Positions 20,914-32,939 of a DNA stretch of 64,000 nucleotides are shown in pieces. The translations under genes and the position numbers were made by a program. The stretch spans positions 140,790 through 204,789 of the forward strand of contig MEHQ01003767.1 of assembly GCA_008828725.1 (NCBI GenBank). The letters run 5' to 3'. This DNA comes from Saccharina japonica. Lineage: Eukaryota > Sar > Phaeophyceae > Laminariales > Laminariaceae. The notes beneath the pieces are model-generated. The model worked only from the letters and a program-made list of their open reading frames with translations, was not told where the DNA came from and searched no databases. Position 1 is the stretch's first letter, and each line of letters begins with the position of its first letter.

Positions 20914-22280
20914 CAGGGACTATCATGGTGCCGCAGGCACCGTGTGGGACGGGACGGGAGTGATTAGCCCGCCGCAGGCGGAAATTTTTTGGGCTCCCGT
21001 TGTCAACGGGACGGGATCCCATCGTCAGTTTTTCTGCTCCCGTTGTGACGGGATGGGACGGGACTATTTGCGTCTAGACGGGACGGGAACGGGACGGGAA
21101 ATGTCCCATGCTTTCTAGACGGGACGGGAACGGGACGGGAAATGTCCACATGCTTTCTAGACGGGACGGGAACGGGACGGGAAGCTGGGAATTTTTTATT
21201 GATGGGGACGGGACGGGAATCGAATATGGCTCCGATCTTTCAGACGGGATGGGATGGGACTATCACGTTTTATAGTGGGACGGGAAACAATGGGAAAATT
21301 GTCATTGTCAATGGGAAAGACAACGGGAAAGGCAATGGGAAAATTGCCAGTGTCGATGGGAAAGACGACGGGAAGCCCACTGGGGATATGTGGGACGTTG
21401 TCAACGGGACATAAATGCTCAACGGGACGTACACCCCGCCTCCCCCAAGCCTCGATGCGGGCAGCTTTCGTTTCACCATGCACTTCACGTTCTTCTTGTC
21501 CACAGCTGGCTCGAACTCCACACAATACTTCCAAATCCCTGACGTCTGCTTGTTTCTCCCAACGCCTGCACCCATCTTATTCACGGGAGTACCACTGATC
21601 GCAAATGACGGACTTGGCTGTGCCGGAGGCTCAGAAGCCGAGCCACCACCGGCCGATTCCGCCATGAAGAACGTGTGTGTGTGGTGCGTGTGTAGTGCGT
21701 CTCTCTCCAAAAGTGAAAAAAGAAAAAAAAAATGGGAGAGCTGACAGCGTACCACAACAATAAATAATTAAGTCCAAGATTCACATCTAATATTAATAAA
21801 TATGAAATACAACTTCTACTGAACCTGAGATAAGTGGGAAGTGCAAATAGGAGATTTGGGAGGTTGAGTGGGAAGCGCAAATGGGAGGAAGATGGGAACT
21901 GACAATGGGAGCAGCATGTCCACAATGGTCATGGGAACGGGAGTACGGGGATAGCGGGACGGGAAGCAAGTGGGACGGTATAAGTTATCCTGCCAACGGG
22001 ATGGGAAGTGATGGGACGGGAGAAAGTATCCTGCCAACGGGATGGGAAGAGATGGGACGGGAGAAAGTATCCGACGATGGGATGGGAAGCAAGGTGGAGA
22101 CGGGAGGACGGGAGGATACTATTTCGGCCATATGGGACGGAAATGGGTAGGAAAAACATGATGGGATGGGACGGGAGGTCGTGGACGGGAGACATTTCAC
22201 GATGGGACGGGACGGGAATACCCGTCCCGTCCCGTTCTCTATGGGAATTCCCGTCCCGTTGACTCCCATGATAGTCCTTG
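20914..22280. mobile_element. Nested hAT element with GGGACGGGA subterminal repeats
   Basis: Exact 8-bp duplication TAAAATTC at 20906-20913 and 22281-22288. Ends are CAGGGACTATCATGG and the inverted CAAGGACTATCATGG (14 of 15 match); CAGGG is a common hAT start. Both flanks inside the element are built of GGGACGGGA words (the complement at the right end). The centre carries the N-terminus of a hAT-type transposase with a BED-finger-like segment, so this is a deletion derivative. Confidence 0.88.
21270..21665 (-). pseudogene. hAT transposase N-terminal fragment (BED-finger-like)
   Basis: From ATG 21665 the minus strand encodes a low-complexity start (MAESAGGGSASEPP) and then a segment with KQTSGIWKYC and NVKCMVKRK. 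That pattern resembles the BED zinc finger at the start of hAT transposases (SxxW-x-F ... KxxC-x2-C), with the second cysteine of the C-x2-C pair not seen. After KLPASRLGG the frame runs into the GGGACGGGA repeats. No catalytic or dimerisation region is present. The open frame ends at 21270 within repeats, so the fragment is non-functional. Confidence 0.55.
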
Positions 22281-23109
22281 TAAAATTCCACCTTCGGCAA
22301 ATAACAGACGGAATACACTGTGTTTTGCAACACTAAATATATCTACACGACCGCATAAACAAGGAGAACACATCGGTGAAGCGATTTTTGTAGTGCGAGT
22401 TGTAGTTCGCGAGATATGGACATTGTCATACTACTTAATTAAGGAGGCGCTATTTCACGTAGGGATGATATTCCTATAGTTAAATCAAGATACTATGAAA
22501 TCAGGCCATATATCGGTCAGTACGTTGACATATTCGACACTAGACATGTTGACATGATCGCATCCACAAGAGGAAGACGTTCGTGACATTTGTTTATATT
22601 GTTTGCAAGCCGTGAGGGGCTGTTATAAGAAACGCCTCCCAAAGTACTAGAACAATGTATGGAGCAATTTTGGAACCTTAGGGGAATATTTACTCCTCCC
22701 GGGAATCGTTTTTGCGCTTTGGTTTTTGAGAGTTCGAAAAATCGACACGGTTGTGCGCAACCAAATTACGAAACAACAAGCGCATGGCCGTTTTTGAACA
22801 AACAAAAATCATGTGCATGAGGAACGGTCAAAGTTGCCAAACAATTCAGAAAATATGGAAAAGTGTACCTAAAGAACAAAAAAGAAGAAAAAAATGGCCA
22901 GTCATACGTTTTGTCTTCGTGTTGTTACGCACATCCCTGCCAAGTTTCGTTTTCCAACTCGCAAAAACCAAAAGCGCAAAGTTGCGAAGGGGTAAAGCTC
23001 TGGCTGTCTCTGGAACCAGCTCGTAACGTAATGTTACGATTTTTTTCCGCTGGCGCGTAACATTAACATAAAACGTTAAGTGTCACGTTATCGGAGGTGT
23101 GAAACATTC

Positions 23110-25084
23110 CAACATTACATGGTCATCGTCATCGGGAAACACGTTCATAGAGCTTTGTAGTGGGACATCGATACGCAGAAGTAGCTCCAACAAACGGTGC
23201 TCGTGAATCGAGCATAGGTTCACAAACGGATCTATCTGCCGACCAACATGAAATCAGCGGAAAGACTTTCGGCGCTCAACGAAACTGATATATGTATAGT
23301 TATGTTTGTGAATTTTTCGCACTTTTCGCAACTTTTCTCTCCGCGCGAGCGCTTTTCGGCAAAACGCTAAGTACCCCGACACGGGAGGCCCGGCCGGACA
23401 CATTGGTCGAGGTTTGGGCTCGATCCGAGCTCTGTGGCTCGCGTGGCGGGCGCTCGAAGTTTTTTTTCCCGCGGGAGTGGATAAGCCGATTTCCCGGGTT
23501 TTCTGCATGAGGCCGTGTTTTGTACGTACGTGCCAGTAAATAATAACGTTCTTTTTGTTTTAGATTTTGTCTGTTTTTTGCTCTCTCACATGCACACGGG
23601 CCAGAAACATGTACTCGTACCAGATAGACAACAGACAACATGCACAGGGCACGGCGTTACAGCGTTGCCGCCCACACCAGTAGTAGGGGAACATCGTGCG
23701 TGAGTGGCACATCCATCTGCGCTGTATTGCTGTGGCTAGCTGTGTCCATCGGAGGAACCTGCGGTCTAGAATCCTCACCATCTATCTACGTACCTGTTTC
23801 TGTTCTGCTGCTATGTGTGACAGACCCACGCTTACTATGACCGGAAATGTAATGACCGCTTTGAAAAAATAGGAGTACCTCAACTACTGCTGTCCTTATA
23901 TTTTCCGGGGTTTTTTGTTGTTCCCCGAAGCTCACTCCAGAAATCCACGAGACATCAAACACCATGAAAAGAATACGAACAACGCCACAGCCCCGGCTAG
24001 AAGCACAAGCAGCACACGTGTCTGTGGCGGGTCCACCGTATACTGCTGTGGTTATTAGGTATATAGTGGTTGCTTTATGCAGGCTTGCATGCGTCATCAG
24101 GCTTCTGCTGCTGCTGCTTGCTGCTGTGCCTGCATTATGTATGTGCGGTGTGCGACCTGTCGTGCCTCTGGCGCGCAACGACAAATAATACTGCTGTACC
24201 AGTACATACAGGAAAATGTATCTTTAAAAACATAGTCAAACGGTCAATGTGTCCGATTTCAAATTTGAAGGATTGAGTTCGATCCTTGGCGATGCTTACG
24301 TATACCCTTTTTTTCTACTTTTTTTTCCTATTTTTTTTGTATTGTACGTAACAAAACCAAGTGGGTTTCTTAGGCAGGTGTTGTCGAGAGTTCCAGCCCT
24401 TTCTTCGGTGCATCCTTTTCTACTTCTTCTGCAAATATTATCCCACCACCCCTGTACATACATGTGTCACGTGTGCGTGCGTATACGGTGTGTGCCGTGT
24501 GTCATGCGTGCATGTATGTGCAGCGTATCACGCTTGGAGTATTTTCAAACATTTTTTTGCCGGGAGTCCTCGGTTTTGTGCGGGATGGGCCTTCCTTCGC
24601 TTGAGCTCCACAACAATTAAATATTGGCAAATACGTTTGGCGGAATCTCTAACAGAGTCAATCGTAGTAACGGTTCCACCATATTTCCGAGTATGTTTTT
24701 TATCGCCAAAAATACAGGTGCAGCTCTAAAAAGGTCTACATTTATGAACAGTAGTAGTACCAGATATTTCATAGTGTCGTATTTATGTACTACGAATAGA
24801 ATACAATATTATATGCGTATGATGCAATATCGCATGCTGTTGTAGTAGGTTTTCGATTCGTCCTTGCGCCACTCCCCTAGGCACGTCCCGGAGGGGAACC
24901 TTGTATTTTGTATACATACGGACGATATTTCGGTGCATCTTGGTTGCTGGTGTGGGTGTATGTATGTTCTGCTCGAGATTATATGGAGTGATCGCAAAAC
25001 GCGGTACAGAAGTATATATGAATATGAATATGTACATACAAACAATTCATAGATCGGAGGAGGGTTTACAGATTGATCTGATGT
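23110..25084. other. Intergenic DNA
   Basis: No supported gene. 23143-23190 resembles 18203-18250 (CTTTGTAGTGGGACATCGATACG), suggesting an old local duplication. Pyrimidine-rich low-complexity stretches occur at 24300-24430. From about 24980 the sequence aligns with 59310 in segment B (GATCGCAAAACGCGGTAC). Confidence 0.45.
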
Positions 25085-26005
25085 GACAAGATTGCCGAGG
25101 TTCACGTTAGGGAGAAAGCAGTTTCCGGGATTCATGTGTCTTCAAGAGTGACGGCGCATTGTTTAGTGGCACGCTTTGGCTACAAGGCGTTGTACGAAAA
25201 GAGTCGTCGTGTGTTGGTAAAGAGCAAAAAGCCACATAGTATGAAGCCTCGTTTTGATGAGAGGGTAGTATACGGGTGACATGCGTTCGTACGAGTGAAG
25301 TCACATTATTTGGCGACTCGGTCGGGCGAAGAGGCAACTCACGGCATTTATTTGTTTGTGGGTTGGTAACCGCGACGTAACAAAGTTTGGGGACTCGCGT
25401 TGGCGATAAGGCAGTTTACGGCATTCAGTTCGTGTTTTGGTAAAAGCGAGATCGCTATTGTTTGGTGCATGGCATTGGCGACAAGGCCGTTTGCGTAAGT
25501 CGTGTGTAGGTAAGAGCGAAGTCCCATTGGTTGGATGCTCGCTTTGGCAAGACGGCCGTCTCCGGGATTAATTCGTGTGTTGGTAAGAGCGACGTCACGT
25601 TGTTTGGTAGCTCGCTTCGGCGAGATACCAGCTTCCGGAACTCGTGTGGTGGTAAGAGCGAAGTCACACATATTTCATCGTGTGCTGGCTCGAACCCGCG
25701 AGTAGACATTCTACCGGAGTCAGTCGCGTTAGTGTGTGCGAAGTTATATCAGTGTTTGGGTGACTCGCTGTGGCGTTAAATTTGTTGACGGGAGCAGTGT
25801 GTTAGCGAGAGCAAACTCATATTAACAGCATGATAGATAGTGGTCACAGTCCTAAAGTGGCTCGCTTTAACGAGAATACGGTTTTCGGGAGTATGGGTTG
25901 ATGGTTGCAAAGCCACAGTGGACACATTGTTATGATGGCCCGCCTTGGAGACAATGCAGCTTTTGGGAGTGTTTTGCATGTCTCAGCCGTTTGGGCCCTC
26001 GCTTT
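25085..26005. repeat. 70-80 bp minisatellite, segment A copy
   Basis: About eleven degenerate units of the type GGTGGCTCGCTTTGGCGAGA followed by AGGCAGTTTCCGGGACTCGT and GTGTTGGTAAGAGCGAAGTC. Minus-strand frames contain repeated SLLPTHESRKL-like peptides, but stops and frame changes between units argue against a gene. The same array, with fewer units, is at 59398-60050. Confidence 0.75.
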
Positions 26006-28902
26006 GGTAATTCATGGACCGAAGAGCAAGCCTATCTGAATGGATATGCGCGCAAACGTTCATGATTTTGAGAGTTAACAAAAGTACAGGGACGAAAAAT
26101 ACGCTAACCAAATGAAAGTCAAGACCACCTTACGTAGGGGAACACCTTCTTCGCGGAAGAGCGGGCGTTCGGGCGTTTCGTATTACCTATCTATGTTTTG
26201 AATTTTGAGGTTTAACATTTAGGGACCTTTTTGGCCAAAGTCACCCCCCCCCCCCATAAAGCCCAAATGGGACAGTTTCGTCACTGATAAAAATGAACAT
26301 CAGTTTGATACGGCGACCTCGATCATTCTGCGCCCTAGATTGATCAAGTCTAGAACTAAAAACCGAAGCTCATATTTGAGCCATTGTCAAGGTTTTTGCA
26401 TGTATCCTATTTTCAGTATTGAGTATACTCGTATTTTCGCATCTAAGCGACACACCAGTGAAGCTGCTGCATATACAGACTGAGACGGTCGCGTGCAAGG
26501 CCACGCTCACCCGGTCCTCAAGCCAGGAACAAGCCCGCAATCACCCAGCGTTCAGCCAGGAGCCCTCACGACGGCATCGGGGAGGGACGATGCGGTGGAT
26601 GTGATTGATCGTCAAGGGTTTGTTTGTAGAGGAGACCTGTCTGGCACAGCTTTTGCAACGCACACCATTATACTCGTATCGTTGTTGTTGCTGTGAGCCG
26701 GTGTTTCGTGCAATGAATAGTGGGCACATGCCCACCTGGAGCGCCGATACAATGGTCTTGATCACCGAGAACGATCGGTATCTGGGTACCGTCGCGGCTC
26801 GCTTGTGTTGAAAGAGGGGTGGGCGCAGGGGCGGCACGTGCTTGCTGATGTGGTGGGACTAACTTCAATTCTAACTTTCCATTTGTACGAGTAGTAGGTA
26901 GTGTGAGTGGATCGGGTCACGATACATCTGCGGGATACCTGGTACATATTGTATAGACGCCGAAGTGTTACACTCGGCTTCGTAGCAAAGATGAGTGTCG
27001 ACGAGATCCTAGATTTCACAGCTGTTGTTTTTATTTCATTGTTTAAAATATATAGACGCCTACCCTGCTACATAATAATCTACAACGGAATTATACCACT
27101 GCTTACAGTTCTTCAAAAATGAATTCACAAACCGATTACGCGTAGTCACAAGGGGGGCTTTTATCAACCAATATTCAAAATTGATTGGAAGTTTGTTTTT
27201 TGTTGCAGACGTACGAGTATGTTTGCTGCAAAAATATTCTGATCGGCCATCCCTACGAGGAGACAAATGTACCTTGATGGTGGGGGGAATCAAATGAACA
27301 TAAACACGTGCACGGGCCCTATCTCCATGAAGATTGAGACCTCGGTAGTCCCAGGGAATATATAGTATTCACGGCGAGTTCCTTCTGTGTTCCAGGAAGC
27401 TGGTTCTACAGGAAAACTTGATCTTGAAAAACTACAAGGACGTATTGTATACTCGTACTATTAATAATAGTTGCAAGCTCGACCTCGGGATACGCAGAGG
27501 GGTCCCAGCTGACCTGATATCTCTGACCCGCAGAAAGTTCCAGGCACGAGAGAGTCGAGGCATCCATTCGCGTGTCCAATAATTTATACGATATAATTAC
27601 GTATACGAGTACACTGCTGTACTACTGCAGTACTACCCGTAAATATGATAATATATATACGAAGTATAAGACTTCATTTAGCGGTCGTAGTACCAGATGC
27701 GTATCACCAGTATTTACGAAGTCCAAGGTATATCTCGAAACGCGCACATGTCACGCAAGGGAGGAATTACTAGTGCGCCATACGTACGCGCCATGCGCAA
27801 TTGTCGTGCAGGTCCACGAACAACGTGGGACTAAACCTGTGTTGTCCCGGTGGTCTACTGGTTATACTCGCATACTGTACTTAAATATATATGGAAAATA
27901 CTCTTATTAATACGAATCTATTACATATATTATATGCATGCACCAGGTAAAGTTTACGGTGGTGGTGGTATTGCATAGTGCAATCGGGCGCCGTTGCGCG
28001 AGCAGCGCAACAAGCACGGTAGGGTCCTCCCCCGTAGGCTCATCGCAGGCTATTAAAAATGAGACATTAACAGAGATATTTGCCCGGAAACCACCCGACA
28101 AAATGAGTTCAGACCCGTAAGAACTCTGTCTTCGCCTAATACGGAAGACGAACAGAAGTAAAAGGGTTCCTCATCGAAAATTATTCTCTGTCGAAAAATA
28201 ACCGCGCAACAATGTTTTATCCTGCTGCAAAAAATACTGGGCGCCCCGGCACCTGTCTTACGCTGCGCCACCTATATCGCCTGTTGCGCCATACCGCAAC
28301 TAACTAGATTATTAGCAGCAAGAGTATATGTGAGTGTTGCTGGACTACTGCTACGGTATCTCCTATCTCTATGAACATTGAAACATCGATAATCGAACGA
28401 GAAGATATGATACAGGGACAGCGAAAACGCGGAAGGGTCACGAAAACTATAATTAGAAACAAACAAACAAAACATGATTAACACAGATCGCAGGAAGGAG
28501 TTGCTGCCCAAACGAAAAAAAACACGGCCAAGAAAGATGCCCCGAGACAGGAAAACAAAATATGCGAAAGGGAAAAACAAGGTTGTGCACGTTGCGTTTG
28601 AACGGTGCTGTGCGGTTTGTGCGGCTCTACAGAACCGTACGTCACCGTGCGACGTTCCCCCCACCATAATATTCGAACCGACCGCCCTGTAAGATCGCTA
28701 GAAACAAAGTCCGACACGCAGCGGTTAATTTTTAAACCAAATATATTCTGAACCAACAGGTGGACTCCCACGAACAACAAAAATAACGTGACGTCACCGT
28801 CTCGCCTGTGAAACAAAGGTCAGGGCTGGTAGGTGGAGTTTGGTTTTGACCTGTATTTTAACGAACCGCTACCGTACAAAATCCAATGTTTATGTGATCC
28901 AC
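26006..28902. other. Intergenic DNA collinear with segment B
   Basis: 26460-27020, 27470-28130 and 28170-28420 align with 60130-60840, 62100-62810 and 62840-63130. No domain-bearing ORF or convincing splice structure is visible. Includes a C11 run near 26247. Confidence 0.5.
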
Positions 28903-29169
28903 GACTGGTGCTACGGTAGGGGGGGTAGCCTGATTTTCACTACCACTTTTACTCCACTCGGGCGAATGGCTCTGTACCTCACTTAAAAATGGACGCAGGA
29001 ATACGTTGTGGTCGCGCAGTAGCAAGCATACCATGGTGGTCCATATATCGAAAACGTAAAGGGTTGAGACTTAAAAATCGGGAAGAAACATGGTGGTCAC
29101 TCGGTGGGGTGGCTCTCGTCCGCTGACAATAACGGACTAAAAAGCGACCCCCCTACCGTAGCACGAGTC
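28903..29169. mobile_element. MITE with GTGCTACGGTAGGGGGG termini
   Basis: The left end GACTGGTGCTACGGTAGGGG is matched by the inverted right end GACTCGTGCTACGGTAGGGG (19 of 20). Length 267 bp, no ORF. The core GTGCTACGGTAG resembles that of the MITE at 14290-14526. No clear target duplication seen. It is absent from the matching place in segment B (about 63220). Confidence 0.6.
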
Positions 29170-29560
29170 CCTCGCCGGGGGCAGCGCACTTCGTCGACAG
29201 CCGTGGTACCGCACGTACTGCTGTAGTATTGCTGTCGTTGCATCCCCCAGAGGAGGATGGGACATAAGATACGCCACGGCGGGTTCCTTTCGCACATCAG
29301 CTGTCCGATTCTGCACACCACTATCCCGAGTGCAAAGCCACGTCTACCTACACGCCGTAACACGGGCGATCGGACTACCGCATCACACGCAGGTCGCAAA
29401 CAAACGCGGTTCCAGATAGATTCGATACAGGTTAACATTAACAAGTAATACAAAAGTGCCACAAGCGACAAGCAGCGGTCTCGTAACCAAGGCACATAAA
29501 CACATAATCAGCGACCTTGGTACGAGTCACGATTTGATTATATTTGGGTTTCAACTCCTC

Positions 29561-29770
29561 GTGCAGAGGGTAAGTGTTCGCTGGTTTTGTCGTATGCGAC
29601 GAGAACGGCTGTCGAGGAGGTTGATTGATGAGGAGGTGGTCGGTGGTAAGGGCTATGCATTAGTGCAGGGGAGAGACTGGATGTGGCGCCTTGACGAGGA
29701 CCTCAAGGCGTTCGGCATCAGGTCAGAAAGGTGGTCCAAGACGGAACAGAAGGCCGGCCAGTGGTTTTAA
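29561..29770 (+). pseudogene. C-terminal tail of a non-LTR retrotransposon (LINE) ORF2, segment A
   Basis: The frame ending at TAA 29768-29770 contains VRWFCRMRRERLSRRLIDEE, then GGKGYALVQGRDWMWRLDED, then LKAFGIRSERWSKTEQKAGQ. This fits the tail pattern seen after LINE reverse transcriptases (RW-x-GH...RLPR...GGKR...RPRxRW-x-D-x2-EEDL...W...A-x-DR-x2-W). No RT core is found upstream, so it is a fragment. Segment B has the same fragment at 63665-63900. Confidence 0.5.
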
Positions 29771-31961
29771 GTTCACGACGACGGGGCGCAGGCTTTTATG
29801 CCGAAATGGCATGACGTGGAGAGGAGTAATGCAGCAATCGGCACGCGACGGCCGCGGATGCAATCACGACACGGACCGTTGATACCAATGTGTCCAGGCA
29901 GGGGCGGGGGTGGGCGCAGAGCTTGGAGAGAAGGGGTCCCATACACACTGACGACTGGGTATGGCCATCATCGTCGTGAGGCGTGCCTCTCCGGTACTGA
30001 AGTAGTAAGCGTAGGGCCGCCCGTACCCATTCGCCTTTTGTATGCCCCCCTTGCCTGTTATGTTCGCTTTCCCCGTTTTTTTGTTTTCCTTTTTTCCCTT
30101 TCCTCCTTCTCGTGTGTTCTTTCTGGTTTTGGTTTCTGTTGCTTTCGTTCACTCTTGTTCCTGCTTCGTAGGTCTTTCGCTCTTCAATGTTTGTTTCAAG
30201 CATATATCTTGAACGCGCTTGCTATTACTAAACTGATGGTGCCCCGACGACAGATACTCGTAGCCATGACCGTTGCATATACTGCACACACAGTACGAGC
30301 AGTCTTCTGCGAAAATGAACAAAATGCGATTCCATTATACTTGTCCCCCAAAATTGGGTCCGGCTCTAACACGAGTGAACACCCAACATTCCCTCTTTCG
30401 CGTTCATCTCAGACCCGCAGAGCGAGGGCGCGATACAACAACACAAAACGCGCCACGCGCGAAGGCTCTCCGAACGGCGAGGTCGATACGCGAGATGGCC
30501 GCGTGCCCAAAATGCGCCCTTACCTCTTGCCGTGCTGGACTTCTGCCGATGATGTCTGCTCCCAGTGGCAAAGAAACTAGGGGATATCTTGTTGTGTTGT
30601 GTTTGCGCGCCTTAAAGGGGTGCTGCGGTCCTGTTCGACTGCTCTATACTGCTGAATAAATGAAAAGACAGGGAAGTACGTACGTATGCATATGATGGAT
30701 GGCGTCAAACTTCGAGAAAACAGGTGTACTTCTCTGCTGTCTGTTCCTGCTCGGCTGCGTAGATTGAACGTCAAAAATAGTACTTATTGTCGGCTTTCGT
30801 TGATCCCTCACGGCTGACAATGTTTTAAACCGGGTATGAAACAACAACTCCAACTACTAATACTGTAGTAATGTCAATATTGTTGCCGCAATGTAACAGT
30901 TAGGGTTATACGCGTACGTATCTATACTCGCAGTAGGTTTCGGGACACGCACGCATGCATAGAAGAATGCATCCTATAATGAGGCATTAAGCACCCGGCC
31001 AGATCGGATCTGTGGACTGTGTGGACGTTAAAGCTCCTCTGCATGGACAACGTTGACCTCTCCTCTCAAGATGGCTCAATGTGAACCCCGATTGGGATCT
31101 GCCTCCAGATATCCCTTTTAGTGTAATATTAATAGTACCACGAAAATCTAGCCAATATGAGTTGCGGCGAATTCCTCGGGCTCAAAGCCGTTTTCCTCGT
31201 TTGTTTTTGTCGCACGTAGTAAATAATGAGACCCCTCGTGGTCCCCAGTATAAACTGCTCGGCTCTTTACGTGGGCCGTAACGACCGCTGCAAGGGACTA
31301 TCGACCCTGGACATGTCCAAGGCGACTTCTGCGCGACTTCTACGCGACTCCAACGACAACGGTCCGCCCCAGCATTTACAATAACTTCGGCATATAGTGC
31401 TGCTATTCTGAATTGCAGGATACACAGGGTACGCGGCTTGAATGGGAAACGCCATAAATACATAGCGACGAGCGATGCAGCACTATTCTACGACTTTCTA
31501 CGCAGTGTACGAGGGTAGCAGTAGTAAACGCTGTCGTTGCCCCTTACGGCATTAGTACTGCAGTAGTACTGTAGTAGACGCCACAATTGCAAGTTATTGT
31601 TTTTTTTTACTTTCGTTAATAAATATTGCAGAGCCGGATTGCTGATTGCTGCAACAAACAACAAACAAGGTGTATATAGCAGCTGTACGCTGCTGCCCGT
31701 GTTTGCTTCAAAATATGTTTCCGAAAACTGTCATTTAGCTCCGGATGAAATGCGTTTAAATTGCGAAAGAAGGCGTCCAAACAATGGTTTAGTTACTACG
31801 TGTTCGTATCGAAACTTTGGCATCCAACACTGCAGCAGTGAGTACAAGTATGTACGTGCGTACGTATAGCAATAGAAGTGCGCAAAGCCCACACAAAGCA
31901 ACACCATAAAGTTAGTTGTTGTTGTTCTGGTTGGTGGGTTGTTGTGGTGTCTGGTGGTTGC

Positions 31962-31962
<1 letters not shown>
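29771..31962. other. Intergenic DNA
   Basis: A 260-codon plus-strand frame (29798-30580) exists but has no recognisable domain and is partly low complexity, so I do not call it. No RNA gene or repeat of note otherwise. Confidence 0.4.
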
Positions 31963-32028
<66 letters not shown>

Positions 32029-32030
32029 GC

Positions 32031-32091
<61 letters not shown>
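31963..32091. repeat. (GTT)n microsatellite
   Basis: About 43 GTT trinucleotides with one GCT interruption near 32029, flanked by decayed copies. Open frames over it (poly-Gln, poly-Asn, poly-Cys, poly-Leu, poly-Val) are artefacts of the repeat. Confidence 0.95.
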
Positions 32092-32093
<2 letters not shown>

Positions 32094-32939
32094 GGTTGTG
32101 TTTGTTGTTGCTGTTGCTGTTGGTCCTGTTGGCGCTGTTGTTGTCCCATCGGGTGTTGCAAGTTGCAAGAATATAGTCCGTGGCCATTCAAAGGTGCTGA
32201 AACCCTAGGAAGATCCCAACCCCCATACAGAAAAAACAAAAGAAAGCAGGTGTACCTCGTACTCGTAAAAAGCCGTTTTTCTTCATTTATAATGAACTGC
32301 CTGTCCGGTTAAAACGACAATTCATTTGAGTACATGTTTGTTCGTTAACCCCTTAACCCCTGACGAAGAGGTCCTGTAATCGTATGGGCTTGACAAACAA
32401 ATGCGACCTCTATATTAGCGCGCGTCCACTTTTCGATTATACATACGTGGATCCCATTGAACTTAAGCTGGTATTTATATGCTAAGGCCGGTAATAACCT
32501 CCTGTATAGGTAATTGGTCCGTTTTCGCGTTTTCGCACAATTTGGATGGCATTTGTATTCGGGGTATTTACAAGATATGAGGGCCATACTTGAAGCCCAT
32601 CGAGCCAGATGTCATCTCGCTCGGGGAATCTTATTGTATAAAAGCTGCTAGTCTGTCTGTCTGTCTGTAATTGAGTAGCGCTATCCAGAGCGGTTCAGCC
32701 CCACCTTGCCCCATGGGTAGGGAGGCTGGGTGCCACAACCCGCAGAACACCGGGTCCCATGCCGCGCCGCGCCGTGGCCGTGGCACAATCCCGACGCACA
32801 GTTCTGACAGCCATCTAGCCAGCCTACCTGCTGACTTACGATTTTTGAAGAATACTATTCTGGCAGCTGATTGATTGCCCTAATCCATGCCAGTGGCTGC
32901 CGGTTCTTTCTACAACATCGGTGTTGAAAAGAGCCACCG

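Larger units (their letters stand above)
18503..23101. mobile_element. hAT-like DNA transposon with TAACA...TGTTA arrays, interrupted by a nested element
   Basis: Flanked by an exact 8-bp duplication AAACATTC (18495-18502 and 23102-23109). Terminal inverted repeats are CACACCTCGGAAAACGTAAC and CACACCTCCGATAACGTGAC (17 of 20 match). Subterminal zones (18540-19340, 20085-20890 and 22990-23080) are packed with degenerate palindromes of the type TAACATTATGTTA. A second hAT-like element (20914-22280) has inserted within it. No transposase is recognised in the interior (19340-20080 and 22290-22990). Confidence 0.78.
1..29900. repeat. Segment A of a large direct segmental duplication (partner 54630-63990)
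   Basis: Collinear blocks, A with B: 1-2460 with 54630-57250; 13776-14289 with 57440-57900; 14527-14590 with 57905-57965; 17990-18250 with 57985-58260; 24980-26010 with 59310-60050; 26460-27020 with 60130-60840; 27470-28130 with 62100-62810; 28170-28420 with 62840-63130; 29175-29900 with 63235-63990. Block order and orientation agree. Block edges are by eye and approximate. A is about three times longer, mainly because of transposon insertions. Confidence 0.8.

Noticed and set aside
25107..25709. Minus-strand ORFs with SLLPTHESRKL repeats
   Set aside because: They follow a non-triplet minisatellite, with stops and frame changes between units.
27836..27880. tRNA-like start (CCCGGTGGTCTACTGGTTA)
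   Set aside because: No B box or closing stems follow.
29796..30203. 135-codon basic minus-strand frame
   Set aside because: Overlaps the other frame on the opposite strand; the Lys/Arg-rich composition reflects a pyrimidine-rich plus strand.
29798..30580. 260-codon plus-strand frame with a hydrophobic stretch
   Set aside because: No recognisable domain and no clear coding bias. It starts inside the LINE-tail relic, and its continuation cannot be tested in segment B, which ends at the window edge.
31731..32312. Open frames of 86-147 codons over the GTT run (poly-Gln, poly-Asn, poly-Cys, poly-Leu)
   Set aside because: They exist in every frame because the trinucleotide repeat has no stops; flanks lack coding character.
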